In this document: positions 1 through 11,815 of the stretch, in pieces
How positions within the stretch are numbered: the first letter of the stretch is position 1
How the letters are laid out: each line of letters begins with the position of its first letter
NCBI GenBank assembly: GCA_037974665.1
Contig: CM075765.1
Coordinates: 11,892,001-11,956,000 of the forward strand
DNA: 64,000 nucleotides
Reading direction: 5' to 3'
Source of the DNA: Ehretia macrophylla
Taxonomy: Eukaryota; Streptophyta; Magnoliopsida; Boraginales; Ehretiaceae
Made by a program: the position numbers and the translations under genes
The notes under the pieces: model-generated
Database searches by the model: none
What the model was told of the DNA's origin: nothing
The model's input: only the letters and a program-made list of their open reading frames with translations

Positions 1-703
1 TCACAGTTTATCATGTTCACAATTGTTGCTCTCCTTGATCAGGCGGTAAGGAAGAGAAAGAATAAGAGGTCACCTCCTGGTCCAAAAGGACTTCCTATTT
101 TGGGGCATCTCATATCTTTTGGGAAAGAATCCTCACCAAGATTTGCATGAGCTAGCCAAGAAACATGGCCCCATCATGTACATGCGATTTGGATTAACAC
201 TCACTATCATTGTTTCATCCCTTTAAGCAACAGAACAGTTTCTCAAGAGGTACGACCATGTTTTCGCAGGTAGGCCACTTATTAAGGCTTCTAAGTACCT
301 GTCTTACTAGCAGAGGAACTTCGCCACGGCTCCATATGGTCCTTACTGGCGAAGCATGCACAAATTTTGCACATTAGAGTTGCTTAGTAACTTCAAAATC
401 AATTCATTCGAATCAATAAGAAGAGAAAAGCTTGGTCTTTTGGTCGAATCACTCAAACAGGCAGCACAAGATCGCGGTATTGTCGATCTTAGTGCCAAGG
501 TTTCATCCCTGAGTATTGATATGACTTGCAGGATGTTGTTTGGAAAGAAGTACATAGATGAGGACTTGGGTCAAAGAGGGTTCAAAGCTGTGATGCAGGA
601 GGCAATGGAATTAGCAGCTGCTCCAAACCTTGGTAATTATTTTTCTTATCTTGGCATACCAGCTAGACATTCAAGGATTAACAAGGAAAATAAAGGCTAT
701 AAG
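1..703 (+). pseudogene. Cytochrome P450 pseudogene (CYP71-clan, CYP736/CYP71-like), exon 1, 5' part
   Basis: This is the N-terminal half of a plant microsomal P450 (heme monooxygenase of the endoplasmic reticulum). Its start lies before the window. The basic stretch and proline-rich hinge PPGPKGLPILGH are at 73-108. A frameshift near 130-140 changes frame, after which HELAKKHGPIMYMRFG and later APYGPYW read well. In-frame stops are TAA at 224-226 and TAG at 308-310. The C-helix WxxxR motif reads W-x-x-x-H. The readable frame continues through MLFGKKYIDEDL to LDIQGLTRKIKAIS, after one more frame change near 660. There the gene is cut by the 704-7800 insertion and resumes at 7806 without loss. 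The subfamily is judged from remembered family wording (FGKKY-DEDL, AAAPNLG), so substrate and pathway are unknown. It cannot encode a working enzyme. Confidence 0.88.
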
Positions 704-3524
704 TGTAATAGCCCAAATCCAGCATATAGCATACAATACATATTTGTATATATTTATGTGTTACTTTAAAAGTTTATTTATAATTATGTGAATAACTTAA
801 TTCAAGTCATTCATTAATTATACTATATATCATATTTTTGAAATACATGCAAAATAGAGTTTAGAAAAATTAAATAAGGCAACCATTTTAATATTATAAT
901 TATTGAAAATTATTCTTTTGTATCTAAGTACTAGATCTTATTATTTTTCATTAATTGTTTAAATAACTCAAGCCCGGAGACTAAAAATTTTCTATTTCTT
1001 TTTCTGAATTACTTATTTTTCCTATATTCCATATCATTTATATAATCATTCGATCATCGTACGTTGTGCATAGCATATCGGGAATGTCAGGAAATTAATT
1101 ATCTTTAGTGTCCCCGATGAATAGTATTTTTCAGTTTTTACTAACCTTTTTCATGATGCACTTAGCATTTTAATGACCCATTTGCTTGACATTTGACCCA
1201 TTTAAAACCTCCCACAGCCATGGACCTGTGGCCTTTGAGCAAGCGAACATATAAGCCAAATAAACACAAAAAATGCACAAAAACACCTTAAAAAGGAGGC
1301 CAAACCTATTGGCCCTTAGGAAAAGAAAAAAAAAATTCTTCAATAATCTTGCAATTTGATCCCTTAAGGTTGTATTAGGAGGTGTTTGAACCATCCAAGA
1401 GTCTTCTTCTAGCCTTCTACAACCCATTTGGTGAGGTACATTTCATATTTTTTTGTACATTTGTATTCTAGCGCTTACTTTGAATTTTTACAAATGTTGT
1501 TTAATTCTATTATTTTGCTATTTGATACTTCAAATACCTCATAATATGCGTTGAGAACAATCTTTTGTGGTTTATTGGCAATTGCTATGGCTAGAAATGA
1601 AGAATGCATGTTGTAGGAAGATGATGAATAGTGTATGTAAATAGTAACCTGCGAATTTTGGGGTTTTTGCATTTTTAATTATTTTATTGCTTCTAATAAT
1701 TGCTTTAAACCTTGAGAATGCTTTATGTATAATGAGAATGGATATAACCTTGTTAGAATTGGAATTATAGCTTGAATTATGAAGAGGGCTTTAGAACGAA
1801 GTGTTGAATTTGATTCGTTTGATTATATAGTTAGTCTTAGAAATATTAGGAAGCTCTTAAAATGTAATTATGACACTTAATTTTTAATCGGATTAGATAG
1901 TTGTAATTCAAATCACTAAAGAGGCTTTTTGGTGCTTTTGTGTTAACATGCTTAAAAATGTGATTTTGTGGCATTTAGTTGCATCATAAAGTGGCCATAT
2001 GGGATTAGTGAAGCCAGATTTGAAGTTAATTATCTTGCTATGTGTTAACTTGAAACTTATGATTGGGTAGTTGTTTAGTGTGAAAAATGATGTATGAATT
2101 CTCCAATGCTTGTGTTGCTAGTTTATATATGTGTTTTGGATGTAGTTGAAGATTTTTAACTTAATAGTGTAGCTTAAGTGTTTGTAATAATGTCTAAATG
2201 AAGTATAAGAATGTTATACATGCTAGAATGTTGATCATAGTTAGTAAATGCAAGAAAACAACAAGAAAAGTTGATAAACAAGCGAAGCCCTAATTCGGAC
2301 AATCTACTACCCCTTCCTTACGAAGCTCTTTTGATATAGTAAACGTGTTAAAAAATTAACGAAATTTGTATAGTAGCTAGATTAGGCAGTTTAGAGCAAA
2401 TATTGGTTTCTAGGACTAAGACTAATTCTAACGTTTTAGCCCTCTGATCATATCATTTCTGAAATGTAACTCAAAAATCGCTGGTTCTACCCAGCTATGT
2501 CTAGTTACACGGTAAGGGTTATAACTTTGGGAACCGTTTGAACCTAAAATTAACTAAACTTGAAGAGTTACGTTTATAAATAAAAATCAGATAATTTGAA
2601 GGTCATTAGCATAGGTACATGATTGAATAAAGTTAAGCTTCTGTTAGAAAGTTGAAAAATGAGCCTGCTTTCGTGAAATTTTACATGTTAAGTGTTGAAA
2701 ACGTGCTTGCTAGTTGATTTTCTTTTGGTGGTTAAATGGGGTTGAGTATAAGTGTCTATTTGGTATATCATGAGTGTGTAAGAACATTCTTTTGTTAATT
2801 ATAGAACCTTATATAATTATTTTCATTATAGATCAAAGTTTGATGTGTTAGGTGGAAATTGAAGATCAAGTGTTTGATTCAATGCTTGAATGAAGTGTAT
2901 ATTGGTAGAATTAAGCTTCATTTGATTTATGAACCAAGAAACAACTAAGGAATCCAAGTAAAATTCCATGTGGCAAATTGGCTCCTTTGTGTTGCTTGGG
3001 GATTTTTTTTTTTTGAGGTTTTGATGGCTAGATAGGTTTGAAGTTAGCAATTAGTAGTCTTTTAATGGTCTTTCATCTTTAGTATGCATTGTACAACAAT
3101 TGGACAAGTTAAAGTTAAATACCTAGTTGATTTAATTAAGGGTTTTTCTTATGAATTAAAGGTGTTTTTGAAGCTACGGTATTTAACGAGTATTGAATCT
3201 AGTTAGTTGTGAGTTTTAGAGTTAAAGAATGATAAAGAACGCATAATGTGATTTATGTAAGTAAAAGTAAAGCATGTTGATTTCGTCTGCTTATATTATG
3301 TGTTATCAAGATAATTCAAGTGAATTAGCAAGCTAGCAAGCATGTTAAATGTAGTTGAGTCAGTTTTAGTAAAACTATATTTATCTTAATTGCACCTAAC
3401 TACATCATACTAGTTGAATATTCTTTTCTTGAGTTGACTGGGTTCTTTTTTGTGCAAGCCATTAACTAGTTGTAAGGAAGAAAATGCTATGGAATACATG
3501 TAATTGCTTGATTCTCGAGTATAT

Positions 3525-5960
3525 TGTAATGCCCCGAACCCAACCCTACGCTATAGTCCATGTCCGGACCCGTCACTCGGATAGAGTCTCCTTTGTACCG
3601 TGGACCAAACTAGTACCTACAATAATCACATACAATGCTTGAACCACAACAACCGTTTCATACAATCTAACTTCCAAGTTTATCGGAACCAACCAAATTC
3701 ACAAGGCCATTCGAGCCTTGGCACAACAAAATAGAAACATACAAGCATGCGGGTTCAATTCTAACTTAAACTTTCAAGTAGTATGACATAGTTAAAACAA
3801 GATAATTATCACACCCAAGCTTACAACAACCGAGATAGGTCTACTATAGTCTATTACATGTCATTCTACTTTATATCCAACATACAAGAATATAACTAAG
3901 TTACAACTTCCCGAGCAAATATACAAGACCCCAAGGTCTCAAAACACAACATCTAACAATCATCCATGCAAGCTTCACATTAAAGACAACCTTATCACAC
4001 AAGAAGTCACGGAAGTTGCTCAACTTGCATTTCTTCCTCTTCAACTATTGCAACTAGCTGGGGATCTACCTCAGCTTTTCCTAAAACATGTTAAATAAGG
4101 AGTAAGAAACAATGTTGCCCAGCAAGGGAGATAATGCAACATACTGGGCCGTGCAATATGATATGCAAACACAAGAAATCATATATGTATAATATAAACA
4201 ACAAGATTAAATAGCAAGTAATTAACCACATTAAAAAGAATACGGTTCCACTTCAAGTCTTCAATCTCGAACCACGAGCCACGAACTTCACGCAAGTGCT
4301 AGCAAAACCTTACACCATCAAGTTGGGATACTTCGGATGTATCCTGATCCTATGACCCTTTCTCCTGAGGCAGCTCCATATGCCCAGCAAGTGAACCACG
4401 CCTCTGGGGTAATGGAGTATACTCAACGAGAAAGGGAATAGGTACCATAGTAGTCTAGAGAGCACGGCAAGCCCGATACTGCCCGTGTTTTTTGACGCTA
4501 CCATATCTGAAAAGGTTGTACCACCCCAAGACAAGTCCACAAGAATCAAGATATCAAATAACACGCAAGAGGGTCGACAAAGTAGGCCGCCCTCATATAT
4601 AAACACAGTATAAGCAAACATATGCACGAAATAGCTCTAAAGTCTTAAAAGAAGCATTCAACATAACTTTTCCCCCACAATCTACTTAAATAGCTCAATT
4701 AAACTTAAACAATTAATATAATACATGACAACACAATAACAAGCTCTAGATGCATCAAAAATAGCCAAATACTACTTATCCCCTTTCTTTAACCAAGTTT
4801 TTCTTCTCCTAAGTGCATTTCAAGGTTACCAAACCATATCCTAATCATACTAAATTCCTAGTTACACCAAAATACACCTATTAAGATCATAGAAAACCCG
4901 TTTTAGAAACAAAAGCTCGGGAAGGCCCCGAGCGGGTTTTAACTACAACTACACTATCTGAACCCTAATTCCGCGTAACGAAAGCACCAAAAGTGCTTCT
5001 ATACCCCAAGGATACCCAAACCAAAGCCCAAATGTGCCTGGATTGCACAACGAGAAAAGTCCCCTTTTTAAAGTTGACTAACTTTGCAATTTAACTCAGT
5101 TTTGGGTGATTCAACGTCACGTAGCCTCCCTACTAGCTTCACTAGGGTATAGAGCATCTAATTGAAGTCTCAATTCATTCCAATTAGCAAATTTATTCAA
5201 AACCCTAAATACACTATTCATCATCTCTTTTATTCAATTTATGCATTCTACCATAGAATTTGCTAACAAGCTACATAAGTTAGTTCTATAGGCTCCAAAT
5301 AACATATATCAAACATCCATAGCAAGCAATATAGCAATATTCAACAATACAAGAAATTCAACATATGTGCATCAACTTTAAAATCATGAAATATGCAACT
5401 CTCTCACAATTTTTGATGTGTAAAAGCTTGTTGGGAACCCTAGGATGCTCAAACAAACTCCAAGATCCAAGCCAAGAGTCAAGCTAACAAGATTGTTAAA
5501 GAATTTTTCCTCATTCTTCTCCTTGAGGGTGTCGATTTTGGTGGGGAACACAAGGGAAATTTTTAGCTTTGTTTGTTGAGTTGTTTTGTTAAAATGGTGA
5601 TAAATTTAGTATATAGGTGTATATGTGCAATAAGTTGATGTCAACTACTATAAAAGAACTTGGTCAAATGAGCTTAATTACTAATCAAATGCTAACTAAG
5701 TCAAAACTAAGGTTGTTACGTACGTAACACTATTCAAATATCGCAGAAAACATTTTCTGATTGTATTCAAGTTCTCGATTCCTATTATGTGTCATATGAC
5801 CTAAAAAAAATATTAAATCGAACTTTTAAGATGGTCGAAAATCTTATGAATAGTAGCCTTAACATAGAGCAATTAAGCAAGAAAAATGATGCACGTAAGA
5901 ATGCTCAGGTAAGTATGTAACAGTTATAAAGAAATTATAATGAAATTCTCGAGCGTCACA
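3525..5960 (-). mobile_element. Nested solo LTR, 2.44 kb, same type as the 46430-53135 element
   Basis: It starts TGTAATGCCCCGA and ends GAGCGTCACA on the plus strand, with perfect TATAT duplications at 3520-3524 and 5961-5965. Read on the minus strand it resembles the LTRs of 46430-53135, including the donor context GTGAGAGAGTTGCAT versus GTGAGGGAGTTGCAT. No internal domain or second LTR is present. It lies inside the predicted intron of the outer LTR, in the opposite direction. Confidence 0.85.
4081..5407 (-). other. Predicted LTR leader intron (3525-5960 LTR)
   Basis: On the minus strand the donor GTGAGAG starts at 5407 and the acceptor AACATGTTTTAG ends at 4081, followed by GAAAAGCTG; length is 1327 bp. 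A CCTATATAC TATA-like box is at about 5610-5618. Hairpin 2 is 4325-4345 (GGGATAC/GTATCCT). Hairpin 1 is not recognisable in this copy. Confidence 0.5.
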
Positions 5961-7805
5961 TATATTATGTTACTTTATTGAAGTAGTTACTGATTCATAT
6001 CATATTTTATGTTCCTTGTTCAAACGCAATAACTAGCTTGAAAGCATAATCTTTTGAATAAGGTTAAATGATTATAGTTAAAGAATGTCATAATACCTAC
6101 ATAAGGATGATTACTTAGTTATAAGGAGGATGCGATTATGTTTTAATGTTTACTTAGGTTACTAACTTGATTGGATATGCATAGTTAAATGTAGCTATAA
6201 ATAATATGACTTGAAATTGAAGGTGTCAAGTGGTATTAATTACATAATGCTTTTATGCATGCTACATAAATAAGAATGAATGCTTAGCTAATAAGAGCTA
6301 ATTGTAATTCATGGAATCAAGTAAAGCTTTAAAGCATGTCACTTAGCTTTAAATTTAAGTAATGTATGTTAAAGTGTTATGCGAGTTACTTGCGTAGTGT
6401 TATGCTAGTTTTTATGGCTAAATGTTATACTTATATGAATAAATTAGGGTTTGCATGTTTGAGCAAATTCAAGGAGATTTGGAGTGAATCTAAGCAATTC
6501 TCTTACATAATTAGCCTAATCCAAGATGAGGGAGTCTTCATCTCTTCTGTGCATTTTAACTTGATTTATTATTTCTAAATTGAATTATTTAGTAGTTGAT
6601 AAAGTTTATACGAAATATTTTACTTGCTATCTTGAGTCTTTTCATGTTATTTGTGATTAACTACGAGGACGGCCTACTTTGTTATTCCTCTTACGTGATT
6701 TGATATTCTTGTTTCTTGTGATCTTGTCTCGGGGTTGCGCAACCTTCTCGGACATGTTAGCATCAATAAACACGGGCTGCATCAGGCTTGCCGTGCTCCC
6801 TCGACTACCATGGTGCCTATTCCCTTTCTCTCGCTGAGTATACTCCACTACCCCAGAGGCGTGGTTCACCTACTGGGCATATGGACCTACCTCAGAAGAA
6901 AGGGTCGTAGGATCGGGGTACATCCAAAGTACCCCAATTTGGAGGAGTAAGGGTCTTGCCGGCACTTGCTTGAATATCTTGGCTCGTGGCTCGTGATAGA
7001 AAACAAGTGGAACCGTATCCTTTATATACGTGATTAAATACCTGTCTAATTAACTTGTTTATTTGTGTTATTAATGTTTTTTATCTTGTTGCATCTCACG
7101 AAAACACACTCTGGTTTACTGCATTACCTCCCTCACTGAGTAACTTGGTTACTTATTCATCTTTTCAACATATTTTAGGTAAAGCTGAAGATTGGATTGC
7201 CTCATGTATGGCCTACTTGCTCTATCAGTGTGTAAAACATGGAAGAATGTGATCATGATATGCTTGTATTGTATTTGAGACTTTATGCCCATGTATGTAT
7301 TTATGTTATATCAAGGAATGTAATATTAAAGTTTTAGTTTTGTTTGATGATTAGGTACTAGTGGGCTTGTAATATCTTCTATTTGTTTTACTTTATTACT
7401 TAGTAGTGCATTCTTGTGTGGATGATGAAAACTAGTTGGTTGGTTGGATAAAAATGATAAGAAAGCTTGATTGATAATGTAGAGTGGTATGATAAGTGAA
7501 TTGAAAAGATAGAACTTCAATGGATTTAATTTTGCATGCTTGTGTGATATGTTGTTGGGTTCTAAGGTTCGGATGGCCTTATGGAGCTGTGTGGCTTTAT
7601 GAATCTTCAAAGCTAGGTTGTATGAAGGGTTGATTGTGGTTCAGGACTTGTATGTTAGTAATTACAGGTTTCTAGATAGTTCTATATATAGAGGAAACTC
7701 CATCCGTTTTCCCTTAAATTTCGTGTCCGGGGTTTAGAATGGGGCTGAGAACAACAAGATTAATAGTAGTCCCAGTTTCGTGAGGGATCGGGGCGTTACA
7801 ATAAG

Positions 7806-7965
7806 CAAGCTTTTTGATGCATTCTTGGAGAAAATAATAGAGGAACATGAACAAAAAAGGAACCAAGGTCAAACAAAGGATTTTGTTGACACCGTGCTTG
7901 CTATTATGGAATTTGAAGAAGCTGAATTTTGACTTGATCGGAGCCATGTTAAAGCCATTTTGCTG
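7806..7965 (+). pseudogene. Cytochrome P450 pseudogene, exon 1, 3' part
   Basis: Directly after the second ATAAG target copy (7801-7805) the reading continues as SKLFDAFLEKIIEEHEQ and DFVDTVLAIMEFEEAEF, then a TGA stop, then LDRSHVKAILL. This matches the stretch before the I-helix in CYP71-clan enzymes. The exon ends at 7965 after a full codon and is followed by GTAGGT, a plausible donor. The intron would run 7966-8914 and contains a foldback repeat. Confidence 0.88.
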
Positions 7966-8064
7966 GTAGGTAGAAGTAATTAATAGAATCCACTGTTTAC
8001 CTACCTTATATGCCATCTGATTAATTGTTTCTGCATTTGCTCTTTGATGTTCTTTTGTGGATAG

Positions 8065-8552
8065 ATTTTATAAATGGTTCCCAATCTTTACACCATTCTT
8101 TAATTTTGTTCTCGTTATTTTAAAAGTAACACATCTCTAAAAATTGCAAAAAATATTCAATTAATTATGAAATTCGTCATTTATTTATGGATTTTTTTGG
8201 ATTTATCTTTCTTAGAAAAATATTTTAGTACCCAATAGTTACACTTTCTTTCATTTTCGTCCCTATTGGTTTGAAAGTAATATACTTAGTCCTAAATTTT
8301 TCAAAAAAATTCAGTTTTGTCCTTATATTTTATAATTTGCACGTGAAACTTTGGGTAGATTGAAAAATAGTTAAAACATTAAGGGTTATATTAAAACTTT
8401 TTATAAACTTTATAGATTAAGCATGTCACTATTGTAGCAATAAGGATTAAATTGAAAAAAAGTGTAAACATTGGGATTAAGCACATCTCTTTTCAAACAA
8501 TATGGATGAAAATGAAAAAACGTAACAACATTAAAGGTAATTTGTGAAATTT
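8065..8552. mobile_element. Diverged palindromic MITE-like foldback in the P450 intron
   Basis: The left part (about 8065-8137, TAAATGGTTCCCAATC...) and the right part (about 8479-8552) are diverged inverted complements over roughly 70 bp. Both carry the 'ATTTT-GT-CC-TAAT-TTTAAAA' character of common plant foldback elements. A second partial copy of the motif lies near 8228-8300. No ORF is present. No clear target duplication was found, so the superfamily is undecided and the borders are approximate. Confidence 0.55.
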
Positions 8553-8914
8553 ACTCTTCTTTTGTTCAGTAGTCTAGTTCTGAAGCACTAAAATTAGGAG
8601 GAAAATATCGTTTGGAATTTGTGGCAGAAATTCAAAGATTTAGAGATAAGCCTGAAATTTTGCTCATATAGTATTATTTTTCTGAACCCTATATTCTTTT
8701 TCTTTTTTTTTCTCCTAGGTAACCCTATATTCTTTTGGTAAAAATATGTTTTAAATATCCAACCAATAATTTAGTAAAATTATTCACGTTTCAGTTTCCT
8801 GAACTACTAGGAATTCGATCGCCTTATATATTCATTCTAAGAGCAATCTTATTCTTATACTTTGAAATGCTTATTTAAACAACACTTTAATCACTCAACA
8901 AATTTTCACGGAAG

Positions 8915-9529
8915 GATATCTTTTTAGCTTCATTGGACACCTCGGCAGCAACAATTGAGTGGACTTTCTCAGAACTCCTAAAACACCCGCGGGTCATGAA
9001 GAAAGTTCAAGAAGAACTGAAAAAAACTATAGGAGTGAACAGGATGGTAGAAGTGTTAGACTTGGATAGCCTGGAGTACTTGAATATGGTGGTGAAAGAA
9101 TTCTTCAGGCTCATCCCTGTGGCGCCATTGCTTCTTCCTCATGAGGCCATGAAAGATTGCACGGTTGATGGATTCGATATAGCAAAGAAATCACGAATTA
9201 TCATAAATGTATGGGCAATTGGACGAGATCCTAATGTATGGAATGATCCAGAGAAGTTCATCCCTAAAAGATTTATTAGCAACAATATAGATGTTCGGGG
9301 ACATGATTTTGAGCTAATTCCATTTAGTTCAGGCAGAAGAAATTGTCCCAGCATACATCTTGGCCTTACTGTTGTTCGGCTAGTAATAGCACAATTAGTG
9401 CATTACTTTGATTGGGAGCTTCCATATGATATGATGCCCACAGCTTTGGACATAACTGAACATTTTGGTCTTGTAGTGTCAAGGGCCAAATATTTAACAG
9501 CTGTACCAAATTATAGGTTACAAATATGA
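8915..9529 (+). pseudogene. Cytochrome P450 pseudogene, exon 2 (heme-binding half)
   Basis: After an AG at 8913-8914 about 205 codons read without interruption to a TGA at 9527-9529. They begin [16 protein letters not shown], the I-helix oxygen-binding region. The K-helix ExxR motif is present as KEFFRL, although the usual HP after it reads IP. The PERF-like motif reads PKRF. The heme loop reads [11 protein letters not shown]: the ligand cysteine is kept but the glycine two residues later (FxxGxRxCxG) is serine. It ends in PNYRLQI, a normal C-terminus for the family. The exon is open, but the gene is dead because of exon 1. Confidence 0.9.
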
Positions 9530-10084
9530 TTGAATGAAAGGAAATTCATAGAATATAAGTCCAAATTTAATAATAATTCCATTGAATTCTTATGCTTAGC
9601 TACTTCATCACTATTTCATACTCGTTTACCGTACTGGTTACTAATACTTTTAAATATCTAATAATGGTGTTGTCCTTGCGGCGAGCCTTCCTTTTATTTT
9701 ACTTGTTTGATTGTTTTTCCTTTTTTTTTTTTTTTGTTTTGGATGCCTAGTGGTCCTAGAAGGGCTTGGTCACAATGTGGTAAAAGATTGAAAATAGCAC
9801 ACTTTAATGAATTGTAAAGCTGAGTTATTAGCTAATAGAGTTATTAGCTCAGTTTCGCATCTAACTGATAGACGTATGTAAATGAAAACTTTTGTACTCA
9901 TGTGTTTGTGGTTGGAATGAAAGAATTACTTGTTTGTTTAGCCAAAATAAAAAAATAGCTGACCATGCCCTTTGTTAAATTTAGTTAATATCCCTCTTGT
10001 AATTAGTAGTTTTAATTTTATCAACTTTCTTAATTTAGTGTTTTAATTTGTTAGTAATTACAGGATTGATTTGCTTATTTTGAT

Positions 10085-10190
10085 AAACTCTTTCTATATA
10101 AATTGACATCAACGTTCAATGAAAAGGTGTGAAATTTTTTCTCTCACCGTTGCCTTGTGAAATCTAACGTGGTATAAAATTAGAGTCGTA
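10085..10190 (+). mobile_element. Possible Copia-like LTR end with degenerate primer-binding site
   Basis: A TATA box TCTATATAAA at 10092-10101 is followed about 70 bp later by AATCTAACG and TGGTAT at 10170-10175, with a broken rest of the initiator-tRNA site (TAGAGTC). This is the layout of the 3' end of a short Copia LTR plus primer-binding site. The 5' border and any coding part are not visible. Confidence 0.3.
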
Positions 10191-10379
10191 TGGCTTCGAC
10201 TTCTTTTGCTAAATAGGGTTAGATTTATGTAATTAGAAGATTTGATGTAATTTAGATTTTGATAGTTGAAAAGCTTTCAAACCATGGTTGAAAAGTTAGT
10301 TTAACAAGATTAGTGCAGTCCACATTGTTGGAAACAGGTACGTGATTTATAGGGAAGTGACAAAGAATTTACTGGACTT

Positions 10380-10734
10380 GTTATAGGATTTATGAATCCT
10401 CACACATAAATTACAGGAAATACTTTGTTTTTTAGAATATGAAAATGCTCAAAAGCTATATTTCACAATATATTACTAAGAGTTTTTCTCATTCTCTCTT
10501 TTGTGTTTCATTCTCTTTTTTTCTCTTACAATTGGTTCCTAACTACACATCTATTTATAGAAGAAAATATATGAGGATCGCCTCCCTTTGCCACCCTTTT
10601 GTCTCCATGGCCACCTGGTGCCACCCAAAAAGTTAGCCAACCTCTTGTCACATCTTGCAGGCCTACCTATAGCTTTAGTGCTGCTTTCTTTGCCTTCAAG
10701 GAATGCCTTGGGTTTTGATTTGCATTTTCTAACA
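10380..10734 (-). mobile_element. Possible short LTR remnant, minus strand
   Basis: Read on the minus strand it starts TGTTAGAAAATGC, has a TATA box TCTATAAATAG near 10550, and continues into a purine-rich GAGAGAATGAG leader, as in Copia LTRs. No second copy, target duplication or coding region supports it, so the call is tentative. Confidence 0.3.
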
Positions 10735-11815
10735 CATATATGGTGAAATGTGGCATTAATTGAATAAGTATGGTGTGGAATTGTAAATAATGAAATTGTA
10801 GAAAAACCTTCAATAGTTTACATAGATTTTTAAGGAACCTTCAATCAGATGTCCAGTTTATCCGTTTAAAAAATAAATAAATAAAGTAAAATATATAGTA
10901 TGAGGAAGTACTAAACATCAAAATAAAGAATAATATAATACTAAATGGCACATTATAAATGCTCTTGATCATATTAAGAGCAAAGTAAATATCTAGTGTG
11001 TAACATGAATATAATATCATTCTAATATAAATTATACAATAAGAATGATTATCAATAGATAGTATACTTACACACAATGCATACGTTAAACAACTAGAAA
11101 CTCATATGCATCACATATTATAATATATCAAGCCTTATATATTGTTGGAACAAAGTCAATCTTTATTGAGTGTGCTAAAAAGAATTAGATGCGAGCATAA
11201 CAAAATTCAATGTCAATTTCAATTTCAATTCATATAAATAAATTATTATTTATATTTAGAAGACATGTAATTGAAGAATACATTTGACTGAGTACATGAG
11301 TCAACTTTTCAATTTTACTCATTGTACTTAAATCACTTTTCAGTTTATAATTTAGCATCATATTTTTAAGATTTGATATATTTCTTAAATATAATCAACT
11401 ATATTCAAAATAAAGCCAACAAGTATTATCTAATGATTATACTTCATTTTTTACTTCAATAGATAATTCCTTGTGAGAAATAATAGTACTTAATAAAATT
11501 CAACCATTATATGAAATACATATGTTTCATACTTCAACACGAATAAAAACTTATTTAATTACAATGTCAATATTGTCTACATGTACATATGATGATGTAA
11601 TAACTATATAAATTAATTTCCGATGTTGAGATCCCAATATCATTTTCTTCTCGAAGTTAGAGAATTTCAACAATTTTATAATATATGTGGATGAGAAATT
11701 CTAGAACATATTAAAATGCTTCTATTTTATATTGTTAAGATCTGCTAAGTAAAAGCAACATCTAAAGGCCAAAAATACATTATCGTTTTAGAGCATGAAA
11801 ATAGTGACGGGTGAC

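Larger units (their letters stand above)
1431..7178 (+). other. Predicted LTR leader intron in the 704-7800 LTR
   Basis: The donor is TTTG/GTGAGG at 1431 and the acceptor AACATATTTTAG/G ends at 7178. Without the nested insert the intron is about 3.3 kb. A TATA-like CATATAAG lies at 1249-1256, about 180 bp before the donor. Hairpin 1 is 7137-7155 (TGAGTAAC/GTTACTTA), 23 nt before the acceptor. Hairpin 2 is 6915-6935 (GGGGTAC, seven-base loop, GTACCCC). Confidence 0.5.
704..7800 (+). mobile_element. Solo LTR of a very long LTR family (about 4.66 kb without its nested insert)
   Basis: The insert begins TGTAATAG, ends GGGGCGTTACA and is flanked by perfect 5-bp duplications ATAAG (699-703 and 7801-7805) inside a P450 exon. 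After removal of the nested 3525-5960 insert and its duplication, about 4.66 kb remain with no pol and no second terminal copy, so it is read as a solo LTR left by LTR-LTR recombination. It is homologous along its length to 14085-18419. Strand is set by the GGGATCGGGGCGTTACA end shared with other plus-strand copies. Confidence 0.85.
9530..11815. other. Gene-free AT-rich stretch after the P450 relic
   Basis: I see no protein-coding homology here. It begins with what may be the P450 3' UTR and a poly-T run near 9720-9735. Two weak Copia-like LTR remnants are listed separately. From about 10740 to 11815 the sequence is very AT-rich and unassigned; it is the left flank of Athila-type element A. 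Confidence 0.5.

Noticed and set aside
6657..6950. Overlapping ORFs of about 70 codons on both strands in the LTR core (also near 17582-17827 and 47727-48153)
   Set aside because: They arise from the conserved LTR core, are open in different frames in different copies, lack any shared protein pattern and are broken in half of the copies.
8933..9529. P450 exon 2 as part of a working gene
   Set aside because: Exon 1 has stops, a frameshift and a 7.1 kb insertion, and the heme-loop glycine is changed.
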